42,113 nucleotides of DNA, taken from contig JAHDBA010000023.1 of the NCBI GenBank assembly GCA_020630615.1, positions 1 through 42,113 on the forward strand, written 5' to 3'. Source of the DNA: Myxococcota bacterium (GTDB lineage Bacteria > Myxococcota > UBA727 > JAHDBA01). Under the pieces are notes generated by a model that saw nothing but the letters and a program-made list of their open reading frames with translations, searched no databases and was not told the origin of the DNA. Shown here piece after piece: positions 7,273 to 16,788 of the stretch. The stretch's first letter is position 1. Every line of letters starts with the position of its first letter. The position numbers and the translations under genes are program-made.

Positions 7273-10200
7273 ATGAGAAAAATCTTGGGAATGAAGTCAT
7301 CGATCTGGGGCAGCTCCCTCCTCAAAAATGGAACGCTTCAAGTTGTTCTTGGGGTATGGCTTGCCTGCTATCTTATTGCGTGCCCTGAGCGACAGATTGT
7401 TCCTGAGGGCAATGTCGATACCAGCGTTAACGAAGCAGACCCGAGCTCAAGTCCAATAACGGATGAGCCCTTGGAGATTTTTGATCCTAGCGATGACTCC
7501 AGTACGAACGAAAGCGCTACGGGGGAACCCGATGAACCATCGGAGGATACCTCTGCTTCAGAGGACCCTGGAGAAGCCACTGAATCGAATGATGAACCCG
7601 CAAACCCGGACGATCCAGAAATGCCAACACCACCGCATTTCATCGAATCGATTTCTCCACGCTATGGAGAAGTTTCAGGCAACACCTTGGTCCAGATTTT
7701 TGGTGTTGGCTTTTCGCCCGAAAGCACGGTTTGGTTTGGCGAAGAAGAAGCTCCCTCGGTGTTATTTCAATCGGCTCAACACTTGAATGTCAGAACACCG
7801 CCTCAGGCGGCAGGACGATTGGATGTTGTTGTTCGAACTCCTACCAACACATCCACTTCGCTCGAAGCACTTGCTGAAAACGCTTTTGAGTATTTTGAAG
7901 AGTTTCATATCGATGAGGTTGTTCCGAATCAAAGCGATGTTTTGAGTGGCGAAGTCGTAGAGTTCCTCGGTAGAGGTTTGACTTCAGACTTACGCATTTG
8001 GGTTGGTGACTATGAAGTTTTAGATCTTGACGTGGATGCGAGCGGCAACTCTGCAGCGGGGCGTCTGCCCGCAGCCAGAGGTAGTGGACGTGTCGATGTT
8101 CTTGCGACGCAGGCAAGCGGGAGAGAACTCCTTCAAAAAGGGTTTACGTGGACATCCACCTTGGCCCTTGATTCTCTTGTTCCCAATCAAATTGTTGAAG
8201 GACATGTGTGGGTGGAGTTGTATGGTGCAGGGTTCACACCAAGCACTATCGTGCAGGTCAATGGAGCTATGCTGCCGTCACAAATGCTTGGAACAACAAC
8301 ACTGGTCGTGAACGTCTCGACGCTAAGCCCCGGGGTTTATGATGTTGTGGTCAGCGATTCCGCCAGTGAAGATGAACTCCTAGGTGCACTGACCGTTGTG
8401 GCCACTTCTGATGATTTGACGGGTGGAGAAGGTCTACCCATCTCATTAAATCGCTACCGTTTTAATTCGAGAGGAGATCGGGTTTGTGTGAACGTTAACG
8501 AATCGATCACAGCAGTGATGATTGATGATAGCGCTTTAAGCAGCGCTGACAGTTTTGATGAAGCCCGATGTTTCAGAAGTACAGCTCAAGTACCCGGCGT
8601 CTATACCCTTCGCGTCAACACACTTAGCGAGACCTATGAGTTTGAAATCGAGTTTGTAGACCAACTCGGCCCTGGCTTCATCAACCCCACAGAGGCACCC
8701 GCAGGCTCCTCGGTGCCGATTGAAATTCATGGAGCAGGTTTTGCGAGTGGTGATCACTTTTGGGTCGGTGTTGATGAAGTGGAGAATCTTGTTTTCGACA
8801 GTGCAGAATTGGTACGTGGAACGCTGCCAGCCGGGCAGTTCGGGGTGCTTGATCTTAGGTATCAGCCAGTAGGGTCCTTGGCAAAGCGCACTGTGCGCAG
8901 TGCGTTTACGTTTTCCAGAGAGCTGAGCATTGATAGTGTCGCTCCAACTCGAGGTTCAATTGCGGGTGGTGATCATGTGCTCGTTACGGGTCACGGATTT
9001 TCATCCGATACACGTGTCGACTTTGGTGGTTCGTTTGGCGCGAATATTCAGCTTCGCAGTGAGTCCCTGCTTTCTGTGCAATCTCCAAGTGCGCCGGCAG
9101 GGACGGTTTCGCTTCGTGTTCGCGATGTTCAGACACAGGATGAAAGCTCACTCGAAAGTGCGTATGAGTTCTTTGATCCGACATCGCTCTTGGGAGGCCC
9201 TCGAGGCGGCTCAATGGAGGGACGACTCTATGTGACAATTCTTGATGCTGCAACACGCCTTCCTGTTCAGGGTGTACGCGTGGAGTTGGGCGATGTTTCT
9301 CCTTCTGATTTTGTAGCGTTGAGTGACATCCGAGGTCACGTTACCTTTAATGACCCTTCCTTGGTGGGGCCTTTAAGTGTGAATATTCGGAAAGAGGGTT
9401 ACATGAGCTCTGTGTATCATCAGGTTGATGCGCGTGAGCTTACAATGTTTATGGTTCCACTTGTAAACCCAGTACCTCCGGTAGCAAGTTTAGGCTCTGG
9501 AGAAACCCAAGAGATTGTTCCGCCCGTCATCTCAGGACGTGTGTTTGGTTTTGATAAATCTCTCTTCGACCCGGGAAGCTTTGCGGTCGATGAAAATGGC
9601 AACGCAATCGAGTTCCCAGTGGTGCAGGTCACGACAACTGCGCCTTCGAGCTTATCGCAGAATCCGATCGTTGAATCCTCAGCACTTGTGTACGAGGACG
9701 GTGGTGTATTTGTGATCCGCGGTTCAAGAACTGGACGTCTTGGCCTCGTAGCGTTGGCCGGAATTTACAATCTAAGAACCAACGAGTTTCGGCCGCGGCA
9801 GCTCGGATTTCGTCGCAATGTGACTCCAAACTTTAACGTCGAGTTGGATGATCAAGATATCGTCCTGAGTATTGATTTGGACCTTGAAACCGAGGTCAGC
9901 TTGGCGGATGCACAGATGCGCAGTGATGCGCTGAGCAACATGGGGCCAACGGTTGCAGCCTTTCAAAGTATCTTAGACTTTGGTGACGAAGGTTCATTTC
10001 GACTGCCTCTTGAGGTTTCGGGGACCACACGTGTTGCGACACCCTACTTACCCGATCTCCCGGGCGAAGTGCTAACCTTCTTTGGCGGCGTTTTTACGAC
10101 AGACGGAGCCAATGCTCGGAGTGAATCCGGGAGCGTTTCAACGCTTGAAGGTGCTCGAGAGGTGTCTGGCACGAATACACTATGGAATGTTCGTAACGAG

Positions 10201-10806
10201 GATGGCAGTGCGGCTTTCTCCGGGGCGATCTTTGTCACTCAAAACGCAGCAGGTTTGCGTTTTGCCGCCCGGATTGTCGATGTTCTCGACGACACCACAT
10301 TGTTGCTCAACAGGCCTCTACCCTTTGACCTTCTTGATGCTTCCTATCATATCGGTGATTTGGGGGCCCCTTATGCACAGATTGTTCAGAATGCGTCAGG
10401 CTCGCTATCGGGTGGCGTAACGCTTCAGCCCAATATGGGATTCATTACGCGTCGTGCGCCGGGTGAAGCCGAACTCTTGGCACCTACACACGAGCTCGAG
10501 TGGGATCTTCCTTTAGGGCAGGCGCCAAGTGCTCAACTGGTTCGCGTGACCAATGTCATCTCCGGAAGCATCGCGATGACTTTATATCTCGATGGAGATG
10601 TGACGAAAGTGCGACTCCCATTGGGGGACGTAGGTGGCGACAATGGCAATTTACCACCCGGCACGTATCGATGGACCCACGAACTTATTTTTGTCCCAGG
10701 TTTTGACTGGAATGCCCATACGACGCTTGATTTCGACACGCGCGCACGACGCTCTTGGAGCTTCGACAGCGGTACTTTCGTGATTGGTGGAAGCAGACAG
10801 GAGTGA
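7273..10806 (+). CDS. large IPT/TIG-repeat lipoprotein
   Basis: 1177 residues. A hydrophobic segment ending in the lipobox YLIAC (Cys about 37) predicts lipid anchoring; the n-region is rather long, and the ATG at 7291 is an alternative start. Residues about 40-115 are an acidic Ser/Asp/Glu/Pro linker. Then come about five IPT/TIG (Ig-like, transcription-factor type) units, recognisable by openings such as ISPRYGEVSGNTLVQIFGVGF and VAPTRGSIAGGDHVLVTGHGF. A carboxypeptidase-regulatory-like beta-sandwich follows (about 650-735: GRLYVTILDAATRLPVQGV, RKEGYMS). The last 440 residues form a domain I do not recognise. Inference: outer-membrane surface protein for contact or polymer binding. No clear operon partner. 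Confidence 0.8.
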   Translation: MRKILGMKSSIWGSSLLKNGTLQVVLGVWLACYLIACPERQIVPEGNVDTSVNEADPSSSPITDEPLEIFDPSDDSSTNESATGEPDEPSEDTSASEDPGEATESNDEPANPDDPEMPTPPHFIESISPRYGEVSGNTLVQIFGVGFSPESTVWFGEEEAPSVLFQSAQHLNVRTPPQAAGRLDVVVRTPTNTSTSLEALAENAFEYFEEFHIDEVVPNQSDVLSGEVVEFLGRGLTSDLRIWVGDYEVLDLDVDASGNSAAGRLPAARGSGRVDVLATQASGRELLQKGFTWTSTLALDSLVPNQIVEGHVWVELYGAGFTPSTIVQVNGAMLPSQMLGTTTLVVNVSTLSPGVYDVVVSDSASEDELLGALTVVATSDDLTGGEGLPISLNRYRFNSRGDRVCVNVNESITAVMIDDSALSSADSFDEARCFRSTAQVPGVYTLRVNTLSETYEFEIEFVDQLGPGFINPTEAPAGSSVPIEIHGAGFASGDHFWVGVDEVENLVFDSAELVRGTLPAGQFGVLDLRYQPVGSLAKRTVRSAFTFSRELSIDSVAPTRGSIAGGDHVLVTGHGFSSDTRVDFGGSFGANIQLRSESLLSVQSPSAPAGTVSLRVRDVQTQDESSLESAYEFFDPTSLLGGPRGGSMEGRLYVTILDAATRLPVQGVRVELGDVSPSDFVALSDIRGHVTFNDPSLVGPLSVNIRKEGYMSSVYHQVDARELTMFMVPLVNPVPPVASLGSGETQEIVPPVISGRVFGFDKSLFDPGSFAVDENGNAIEFPVVQVTTTAPSSLSQNPIVESSALVYEDGGVFVIRGSRTGRLGLVALAGIYNLRTNEFRPRQLGFRRNVTPNFNVELDDQDIVLSIDLDLETEVSLADAQMRSDALSNMGPTVAAFQSILDFGDEGSFRLPLEVSGTTRVATPYLPDLPGEVLTFFGGVFTTDGANARSESGSVSTLEGAREVSGTNTLWNVRNEDGSAAFSGAIFVTQNAAGLRFAARIVDVLDDTTLLLNRPLPFDLLDASYHIGDLGAPYAQIVQNASGSLSGGVTLQPNMGFITRRAPGEAELLAPTHELEWDLPLGQAPSAQLVRVTNVISGSIAMTLYLDGDVTKVRLPLGDVGGDNGNLPPGTYRWTHELIFVPGFDWNAHTTLDFDTRARRSWSFDSGTFVIGGSRQE

Positions 10807-10897
10807 AATTGCCGTGTATGCCAAAGCGGCATCGGAATTGAGCGACTTTGTCGGGAACATCTTTTGCGATTCAAGTACCCAGCCTCTACGTTAAAGT

Positions 10898-11221
10898 ATG
10901 CGTTGGTTATTGATAGGAGCGATAGCGTGTTCCTTCGTCGGAATTGTCGTGGAACTTTCCCCTCGTGAGGAGAGTGATGTCTCAGTTCTTGCTTTGGAGA
11001 AGGACAAACAAAAAGCGATTGAGCAGCACCAAGAGCTTTTGAGTCGTATCGCTGTGGGTGAAGCAGAGGTTGAAACCTTACAGCTTGACGTCAAAGACCG
11101 CCGTTTAGAGCGATGGATACGATTGAATACCGCCTATGCCCGACCGGGTGATCGAGTCTTTCGACCGGTCGTTGACATCAAAGCAGGGTCGATGAACAAA
11201 GGTGGCGAGAGAAAGCAATGA
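10898..11221 (+). CDS. small membrane coiled-coil protein, FtsB/DivIC-like
   Basis: 107 residues: one N-terminal membrane helix (LLIGAIACSFVGIVV), then a heptad-like charged stretch (about 30-68, LALEKDKQKAIEQHQELLSR) and a segment WIRLNTAYARPGDRVF. That order matches FtsB/DivIC-type septum proteins: short cytoplasmic tip, one helix, periplasmic coiled coil, then a conserved AR...pGE-vf-like motif. Those proteins link FtsQ and FtsL in the divisome. The resemblance is by layout and motif only, the coiled coil is short, and no division gene is nearby, so an unrelated small anchored protein remains possible. It ends about 35 bases before the next start. Confidence 0.5.
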   Translation: MRWLLIGAIACSFVGIVVELSPREESDVSVLALEKDKQKAIEQHQELLSRIAVGEAEVETLQLDVKDRRLERWIRLNTAYARPGDRVFRPVVDIKAGSMNKGGERKQ

Positions 11222-11255
11222 GAATGTTACAGATGCAATATTACCCAGGTGTGAA

Positions 11256-12065
11256 ATGATAGCTTACTTGGCAGAGCGATACGGAAGTCGTTGGCTTTTC
11301 GGAATCTTGGTTTCGTCTTTATCTTTCAGTGCGAGTGCGCATGTGCGTCGAGACACAAGTGAATGTCCTCAGCTCTTTTCAGGATCGGACACGACTGAAA
11401 TGGACACGAATGAAGAGAGGCCTCATTTTTCAGAAGATGAAGATTACGATACATTTGTGTATCGGGACAGTCGATTTAAGACGGCTCAGCGCCTTCGTAT
11501 TCCTGGCGTTCACTTCATAGGACTAGCGGCTTCTGAAGACACAATACAAATTGCGCTGACCAAGGAAAGCCTAAGAGCTCAACTGCCAGAGGGTTGTCCG
11601 GCTGGACTCTATCACGTGAAGCCCGGTATGCGCATCGGACAAAAACTTGAAGTCATGGCTTCAACCAGTAGAAATTTAGTGCTTCGGGCAGTCCTTGATG
11701 AACCTTCTTTAAGTCAAAGTCGTGGTCAACACCAAGACCCAGAGCAACGAGGGGGAAAACAAGCAAAGTTAGAAAAGGGCCCTGGTGGAATTGCTATTCA
11801 AAGTGGCGAAACACAACATATTCCAATCTATGTTCTCAGCCGTGAAGATTTAGCGCGAAAGCCAGTTGAAGTTCGCAGTGTTTGGCAGTCCTCGTACGCA
11901 GTATCTATGGCTCAAGATTCGAAGCCAACATCGTCAAAGGCGAGGTCCAAGGCGAAAGCCAAATCCAAAGCAAAGTCCAAGGCGAAGTCTAAATCTACGA
12001 CCAAGAACAAAAACAAGACGCGGTCAAAATCTAAAAGTAAACGTGCTCTAAAGTCACGAAACTAG
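11256..12065 (+). CDS. exported protein with Lys/Ser-repeat basic tail
   Basis: 269 residues from the ATG at 11256, chosen because it gives a signal peptide (positive n-region, WLFGILVSSLSFSASA, cleavage near AHV); upstream in-frame starts overlap the preceding gene and spoil it. Residues about 30-70 are acidic. The middle (about 75-150) is a small folded-looking region (CPAGLYHVKPGMRIGQKLEVM) of unknown family, and residues 150-225 are polar. The last 45 residues are almost only Lys, Ser, Ala, Arg and Asn with KSKA repeats, as in histone H1-like tails, but on an exported protein. That suggests binding to an acidic polymer such as LPS, teichoic-like material or DNA. It faces the convergent esterase gene. 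Confidence 0.65.
   Translation: MIAYLAERYGSRWLFGILVSSLSFSASAHVRRDTSECPQLFSGSDTTEMDTNEERPHFSEDEDYDTFVYRDSRFKTAQRLRIPGVHFIGLAASEDTIQIALTKESLRAQLPEGCPAGLYHVKPGMRIGQKLEVMASTSRNLVLRAVLDEPSLSQSRGQHQDPEQRGGKQAKLEKGPGGIAIQSGETQHIPIYVLSREDLARKPVEVRSVWQSSYAVSMAQDSKPTSSKARSKAKAKSKAKSKAKSKSTTKNKNKTRSKSKSKRALKSRN
11936..12055 (+). repeat. 12-base degenerate repeats coding KSKA
   Basis: Tandem, imperfect 12-base units of the type AAR-TCY-AAR-GCN encode the Lys/Ser/Ala tail of the exported protein. Codon variation (AAG/AAA, TCC/TCT) shows the array is not perfectly homogenised. Confidence 0.8.
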
Positions 12066-12102
12066 GCCTCATGAGTTTCATTGGTTAGTTTTTTTGTGTC
12101 GG

Positions 12103-13164
12103 CTAGTTTTGAAGGTTCTTGGCCTTAAGTTGAGTTAAAAACTCTTCGAGGTGGTTCCAGCATCGCTTTGCTTCCTGACGCCAAAAGAAAGCATGAAAGG
12201 CGTGAACTTCATCTCGGTACTCTCGGTACTCAATGGGATGCGATAAAGCTTCAAATGCCTGTCGCAGCTTCCTTGAGTCTTCAAGCACCGGGTCCGCTGT
12301 GCCACACATCGAGAAGAGCTTTGGGAGGTCTCGCGTGACCTTCAAGACCCCAGTCTTGATATGGTGTAAAATCTCGAGTGGTCTTCCTAAAATATCGGAG
12401 TCATGTCCATAGTCCGGGCTTTTCATAAAATATTCACGGCATACCACCCCAACTCGACTCATTACCAAACTTGAAGTTTCCGGAAGCTTCATGTTTTCAC
12501 GACGATCGAGATCGTATATCCCGCATAGGGGTGCCAATCCAACGATGTCTGCGCTCAGTTGCGAAACCCGTTTGGCCAAGGGATGGTCGATGTTGACACA
12601 TCGCATTAAAGTTAAGACCAAGGCTAGATGTGCTCCTGCAGATTCACCGATGAGAAACCAAGAAGAACTCATCTCTCCCTTTTGGGCCTTGGCATCAAGA
12701 AATTCGAGAAAGCGTACAAGGTCTTCGAGGGCTGCCGGGTATGGGGCATGCGTCGAGAGCCGGTAGTTGGGTAAATAGGTTTTGTAGCCGAACGCACTCA
12801 GTTGGAGACCCATCAAAAAATGAGTGTCTTTTGAGCAGATCCGAAATCCGCCACCGTGAACATAGATGGCGGTAATATCATCTCGTGCTTTCTGATTTTC
12901 GGAGCTTGGAGCGTAAAAATCATAGGTATGAAAACGGTGTGTGGCCGCGAACCCAGAGGCAATCTCCTGTCGCATCGGAGGACGATAGACACGATTCTCT
13001 TCACGGGTCGCCTGAAAGTTCTCGGGTTGTGCCCACTTGGCTTCACGCAGTGTAGTCCCAAGCCCCTCGTAAAATAGATTAAGGCTGCGACCAAAGGCGC
13101 GTTCAAACCAAGAGCCTTGAGAATTTTCATTGTCGCTTTCTCGAATCGATTCGCTCTCTATCAT
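12103..13164 (-). CDS. alpha/beta-hydrolase, HSL-type esterase/lipase
   Basis: 353 residues, no signal peptide. It carries the oxyanion-hole motif HGGG (103-106) and the nucleophile motif GESAG with Ser175, followed by an acid in GTADPV (Asp291) and a base in DEVHAFH (His321), which completes the triad of the hormone-sensitive-lipase/acetyl-esterase family. The spacing from HGGG to Ser (about 70 residues) is normal for the family. It should hydrolyse short-chain esters in the cytoplasm; the physiological substrate is unknown. It is a single minus-strand gene, convergent with the Lys/Ser-tail gene and divergent from the next exported-protein gene, whose longest frame overlaps its 5' end. Confidence 0.9.
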   Translation of the reverse strand: MIESESIRESDNENSQGSWFERAFGRSLNLFYEGLGTTLREAKWAQPENFQATREENRVYRPPMRQEIASGFAATHRFHTYDFYAPSSENQKARDDITAIYVHGGGFRICSKDTHFLMGLQLSAFGYKTYLPNYRLSTHAPYPAALEDLVRFLEFLDAKAQKGEMSSSWFLIGESAGAHLALVLTLMRCVNIDHPLAKRVSQLSADIVGLAPLCGIYDLDRRENMKLPETSSLVMSRVGVVCREYFMKSPDYGHDSDILGRPLEILHHIKTGVLKVTRDLPKLFSMCGTADPVLEDSRKLRQAFEALSHPIEYREYRDEVHAFHAFFWRQEAKRCWNHLEEFLTQLKAKNLQN

Positions 13165-13203
13165 GCTCGATATTGTGTTGGATTCGCGCTAGGATGGCAA
13201 GGA

Positions 13204-15144
13204 ATGTGGACTTCAATTTTTATATCGCCTCGCATGCGTATGCGCTCAGCCACTGTGTTGGTGGCGAATGGAGCCTTTCGCCGGATACTCCTGGTAGCCG
13301 TTTATGGGTTGGTCGTCACTTTAAGTTTGCTGACGACATCGAAGGCATTGGCTCAAGAGAGTGGGGCGAGCACTGCAAATGAGGGAGAAAATGCGACCTC
13401 ACAAGCGCCAGTTGCGCCACAACCCTATCAGTTTCGGTTGACCGATGAGGGACGTGATTACCCCACACGAATCCGTAAGTATTTAAAACGAATACCTCTA
13501 TGGGCGGATGAAGGTTTTCTGGAGTTTTGCTTACGGGTGCGATGGACAGCGCGCTTTTCAAAAGATCCCGCACTCATTCCTTTACGAAATGCCACTGAAG
13601 AAATCCGAGACCGCCTGCGAGGACGTTCCTTAGCGCTACAATTATCGACCCGAGAACTGATGCCTGTGCTCATGGCACGTTGGTCCTCGTCCTACCGTCG
13701 TCGCGAGCGCCAGGTATTGCTTGCTAAGATTAACCGTTATGCCTTGGCGCCTACCAAGTTTCGTGGCGTTGCCCAAGGGTCAATTGATCGATTGATGAAA
13801 GATTTGGTGTGGGTTGCGAAAGAGTCGGGTGCAACAACCGGTCTGGAGGACAATGCTTTTATAGGAGGGCGAGGGACTTCTCTCAATCGAAGTGTTTTGA
13901 AGGCGTCGTTGAAGTGTAAGAGAAAGCATTGCAAACAACCTTTCGACCTTTTTGCCGAATACCTTGCGCCGGAAGGCGACTTTGAGGATTGGACAATTAA
14001 GCCCTTTGGTGGTGTGCGTTGGGAAGGACGCTATTGGGGCTACGGGATAGCTCAGATCCAGGCGCCTGCGCTGGCACTTCTTTATGCTCTCTCAAGTTTA
14101 CAAGCGTCGGGTCTCGACTTGGATCGTGACTTAAACTTATATCTCTTGCCACAATATGAAGAAGGCTTTTTTATGCTTGAGCGGTTTCGGGATCAGTTGT
14201 CGCCCTCGGGGCTTTTCGCAGGTGGAGATTTTCGTCCAACCGAGTTGGAAGGTTTTCATGTCCCGGTGCAAATTGAGGCGCGTTATGAAAACGTACGAGA
14301 ACGCTTTATCGGAAACGCTGCCTGGAGCGATTCAGAAGGTGGAGCAGACGATGCGAAGTTGATAGGTATTCAAAGGGTACTCAATGAAGATCGCAACAGG
14401 CGCGCCCGTCTCGATGTCGATATTCAGGCGCCGAATGAATTCCGAGCCCAAGGACTGGTAACGCGCTTTCAAGTTTTGGCTTCGAAATTGCCCGAGCCGG
14501 AGTCCAAAATTGAGGTGCACACGATGGGGGAAGGTTTGATTCGTTTGGAGCTGAGCTCCAGTCGTGCAGTACGTGTCTATGATCTTCTTGCTCAAATTTT
14601 TATCGATTATGCAGGGCTCGCGCCGGGGCCGTGTACAAAAATGTTTGGTGTCCTCGGGGACCTTTCGAAGCGTATTCGAGAGAGTTCCAAGGTCGAATTT
14701 CGCCTCGAGAATATTGAGGGGGGGCGGGAGGAATCGTGCTCTGCCTCCCTACGCCTAATTGGAGAGAGCACCGATTCACTACAAGACTTTCTGGTGCAGA
14801 ATCGAAGCACCTACTTAAGTGAAGAGGAGAGTGCTCTGAGGGAAAACGTAATTTTAAGCGTGCAAGGGCTTGAACCAAGAGATTTTGAGACGCGTTCTTC
14901 AACTGCTGACGTCATTTCAAGATTGGAGCGTGCAAGCTCGATCATTCAAGATGAGGACGTGCGTGTTCGCCGGGTTAAAGGTGCTGGTGCAACAAGTTGG
15001 CACCCGCACCCGGTTCGTTATGGGCATTATCTTGATGAAGAAATGCAGAGAGCAGCAACCTCCCGTAACGAATCGATGAAACGGAGTACTTTTGACGCAT
15101 TGGTCGAACGCTATACGCTTGCACTCGCCTTGCTTGCGTTATAA
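13204..15144 (+). CDS. large exported protein of unknown family
   Basis: 646 residues from the ATG at 13204. The frame is open from 13117, but that start would overlap the divergent esterase gene by 48 bases; ATGs at 13234 and 13240 are also possible and none has a clear ribosome binding site. A signal peptide core (LLVAVYGLVVTLSLLTTSKALAQ) is cut near ALA-QES. The mature protein is rich in Arg/Glu/Leu and looks mostly helical in the first half, with a mixed second half (GEGLIRLELSSSRAVRVYDLLAQIF). I recognise no catalytic motif. It ends 10 bases before the porin start, so the two are probably co-transcribed, suggesting a periplasmic partner of the porin. Confidence 0.7.
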   Translation: MWTSIFISPRMRMRSATVLVANGAFRRILLVAVYGLVVTLSLLTTSKALAQESGASTANEGENATSQAPVAPQPYQFRLTDEGRDYPTRIRKYLKRIPLWADEGFLEFCLRVRWTARFSKDPALIPLRNATEEIRDRLRGRSLALQLSTRELMPVLMARWSSSYRRRERQVLLAKINRYALAPTKFRGVAQGSIDRLMKDLVWVAKESGATTGLEDNAFIGGRGTSLNRSVLKASLKCKRKHCKQPFDLFAEYLAPEGDFEDWTIKPFGGVRWEGRYWGYGIAQIQAPALALLYALSSLQASGLDLDRDLNLYLLPQYEEGFFMLERFRDQLSPSGLFAGGDFRPTELEGFHVPVQIEARYENVRERFIGNAAWSDSEGGADDAKLIGIQRVLNEDRNRRARLDVDIQAPNEFRAQGLVTRFQVLASKLPEPESKIEVHTMGEGLIRLELSSSRAVRVYDLLAQIFIDYAGLAPGPCTKMFGVLGDLSKRIRESSKVEFRLENIEGGREESCSASLRLIGESTDSLQDFLVQNRSTYLSEEESALRENVILSVQGLEPRDFETRSSTADVISRLERASSIIQDEDVRVRRVKGAGATSWHPHPVRYGHYLDEEMQRAATSRNESMKRSTFDALVERYTLALALLAL

Positions 15145-15154
15145 CTCATCAATC

Positions 15155-16741
15155 ATGGACTTCTTTCAGACAGTTGTCGCGGGGCATCAACGCCTATTTC
15201 TTGCCACTGCGTTCAACGCATTAAAAACCCTCATAATTACGCTTTCGTGTTTTGGGATCGTGTACAGTGACGGTGTTGATGCCAGTGAAAATGAAATGAA
15301 GGGAGCCGCCACGAACACGGCCCAAGAGCAATCCCGTCTTGAAAAGGAACACGCCAAGAACGATCCAGAGAGACATTTATGGGCTGATGATGGCGAGCAA
15401 GCTCACTTAACCATCGATGATGACCTCGAGTTCGACAGCACCCGAGGAGCTCAAGACGACGATGGAAATTCTTCGCCGGACATTTTATTCTCTAAGACCA
15501 AAGAAACAAAGCCAGCCCTCGAAGAAAAGGGGGAGACACTCAACAAGGAAAATGCCGCCTCACGGGCAAGGAAGGCGGGACGAAGTGGAATCAATGATGT
15601 CGAGTCTCAAGAAGAGATTGATGTGCCGGGTGAATCAAGTTCAGCGAACGAAGCCTGTACACAGTTGTTGTGTCTGGAAAAAGGTGATTTGTCCTTTTGG
15701 CCCTTGGCAAGGCTTCGCTTTGTCGGGCAATACAATACGCAAACAGAGGGCGTGGCGACTTCTGGCTTAACCAATGGGGCGAGTATCGACCAGGCGCGCC
15801 TGGGAATGGGCTTCGACTATCGAGGTATCGTTGCAGGGCGTATTGTTTTTGAAGGTGCTTCGCTTGTGGCTGGGGCAGCAGCACTCGAAGAGTCGCGCAA
15901 TGTTATTTTGTTGGATGCTTGGCTTGATCTCAAGGTTCACCAAGCATTTCAACTTCGTGCGGGACAACACTTTGCTCCGGGGGTTCGTGAAAGTATGGAG
16001 TCCCGTGCGCAAATGGTTTTTGTTGATCGTGCAGTAGGGCTCACACCCCTGCGCAGCGAACGGTACTTTCAAGTCGACGGATTAGCGCACGGACGTGATT
16101 TGGGGCTTACCTTGGGTGTCGATCGTCTGGATCTCTGGAAAGGCCTGCACATCGGCTATCTTTTTGGGGCTTTCAATGGAAACGGCATCGCCTTGGGTCG
16201 CAATGATAACAACTTGCCAATGCTAGCGGGTCGGGTCCAATTGGGCTTTCGAGACGTTGTGACTCTTGGTGGTGGGGCACGCGTGAACGCTCGAACGGTG
16301 GGAACGCTACCCGCACGATTTAATGAGCGTGTGCAAAGCTATTTCGGAGATCTACTTTTGAGCTTTGATGGTTTCGCACTCGAAGGGCAAATGCTGCGCC
16401 GAGATACGTATTTGGACAGCGTATTTCTTGGTTTTGACCATGAGGCAAAGACCAATTCTCAAAATGTTTGGATGGCGAAAATTCACCAGCGGAAATCGTT
16501 TTCCTTTGATCCCATCGGCTTGCGCGGTGGTTATCGTTTTGCACTCTTCAATATGGGTGAACGTCGAGACGATAAATCGTTAATCGAGCATAGCGCTGCA
16601 TTGCGATACGATTTTAAAAGCTTTCGTCTTCCCCTAGCGCTTATCGCGGAATACTCGTATCTTTTAGAGCGTGACTCCAGCCACCTTGCTTTGAGAGACA
16701 ACCATCAGTTTCGACTTTTGATTCAAGGCGAACTTCCTTAA
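15155..16741 (+). CDS. OprP/OprO-like outer-membrane porin
   Basis: 528 residues from the ATG at 15155, just downstream of the previous stop. A signal peptide (FNALKTLIITLSCFGIVYSDG) is followed by about 140 acidic, disordered residues, then a beta-barrel region from about 195. The barrel start (LARLRFVGQYNT, ARLGMGFDYRGIVAGRIVFEGA) and the region around LRAGQHFAPGVRESMESRAQMVFVDRA match phosphate-selective porin O/P proteins, in which the long strands alternate and a loop constricts the pore. The last residues do not end in the usual aromatic, a small oddity. Substrate not predictable. Likely co-transcribed with the exported protein before it. Confidence 0.75.
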   Translation: MDFFQTVVAGHQRLFLATAFNALKTLIITLSCFGIVYSDGVDASENEMKGAATNTAQEQSRLEKEHAKNDPERHLWADDGEQAHLTIDDDLEFDSTRGAQDDDGNSSPDILFSKTKETKPALEEKGETLNKENAASRARKAGRSGINDVESQEEIDVPGESSSANEACTQLLCLEKGDLSFWPLARLRFVGQYNTQTEGVATSGLTNGASIDQARLGMGFDYRGIVAGRIVFEGASLVAGAAALEESRNVILLDAWLDLKVHQAFQLRAGQHFAPGVRESMESRAQMVFVDRAVGLTPLRSERYFQVDGLAHGRDLGLTLGVDRLDLWKGLHIGYLFGAFNGNGIALGRNDNNLPMLAGRVQLGFRDVVTLGGGARVNARTVGTLPARFNERVQSYFGDLLLSFDGFALEGQMLRRDTYLDSVFLGFDHEAKTNSQNVWMAKIHQRKSFSFDPIGLRGGYRFALFNMGERRDDKSLIEHSAALRYDFKSFRLPLALIAEYSYLLERDSSHLALRDNHQFRLLIQGELP

Positions 16742-16788
16742 GCTTATCGAATCACGAATAATTTCTGGGAGTTCAGTTTCAACTCTCG

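Noticed and set aside
11936..12055. CRISPR-like repeat array
   Set aside because: The repeats are adjacent, only 12 bases long, have no spacers and are in-frame codons for a Lys/Ser tail.
12066..12102. Terminator between the convergent Lys/Ser-tail and esterase genes
   Set aside because: A T-run exists (TTTTTTT) but no stem of useful length precedes it.
13117..13203. Upstream start for the exported protein
   Set aside because: It would overlap the divergent esterase gene and give an implausibly long leader before the signal peptide.
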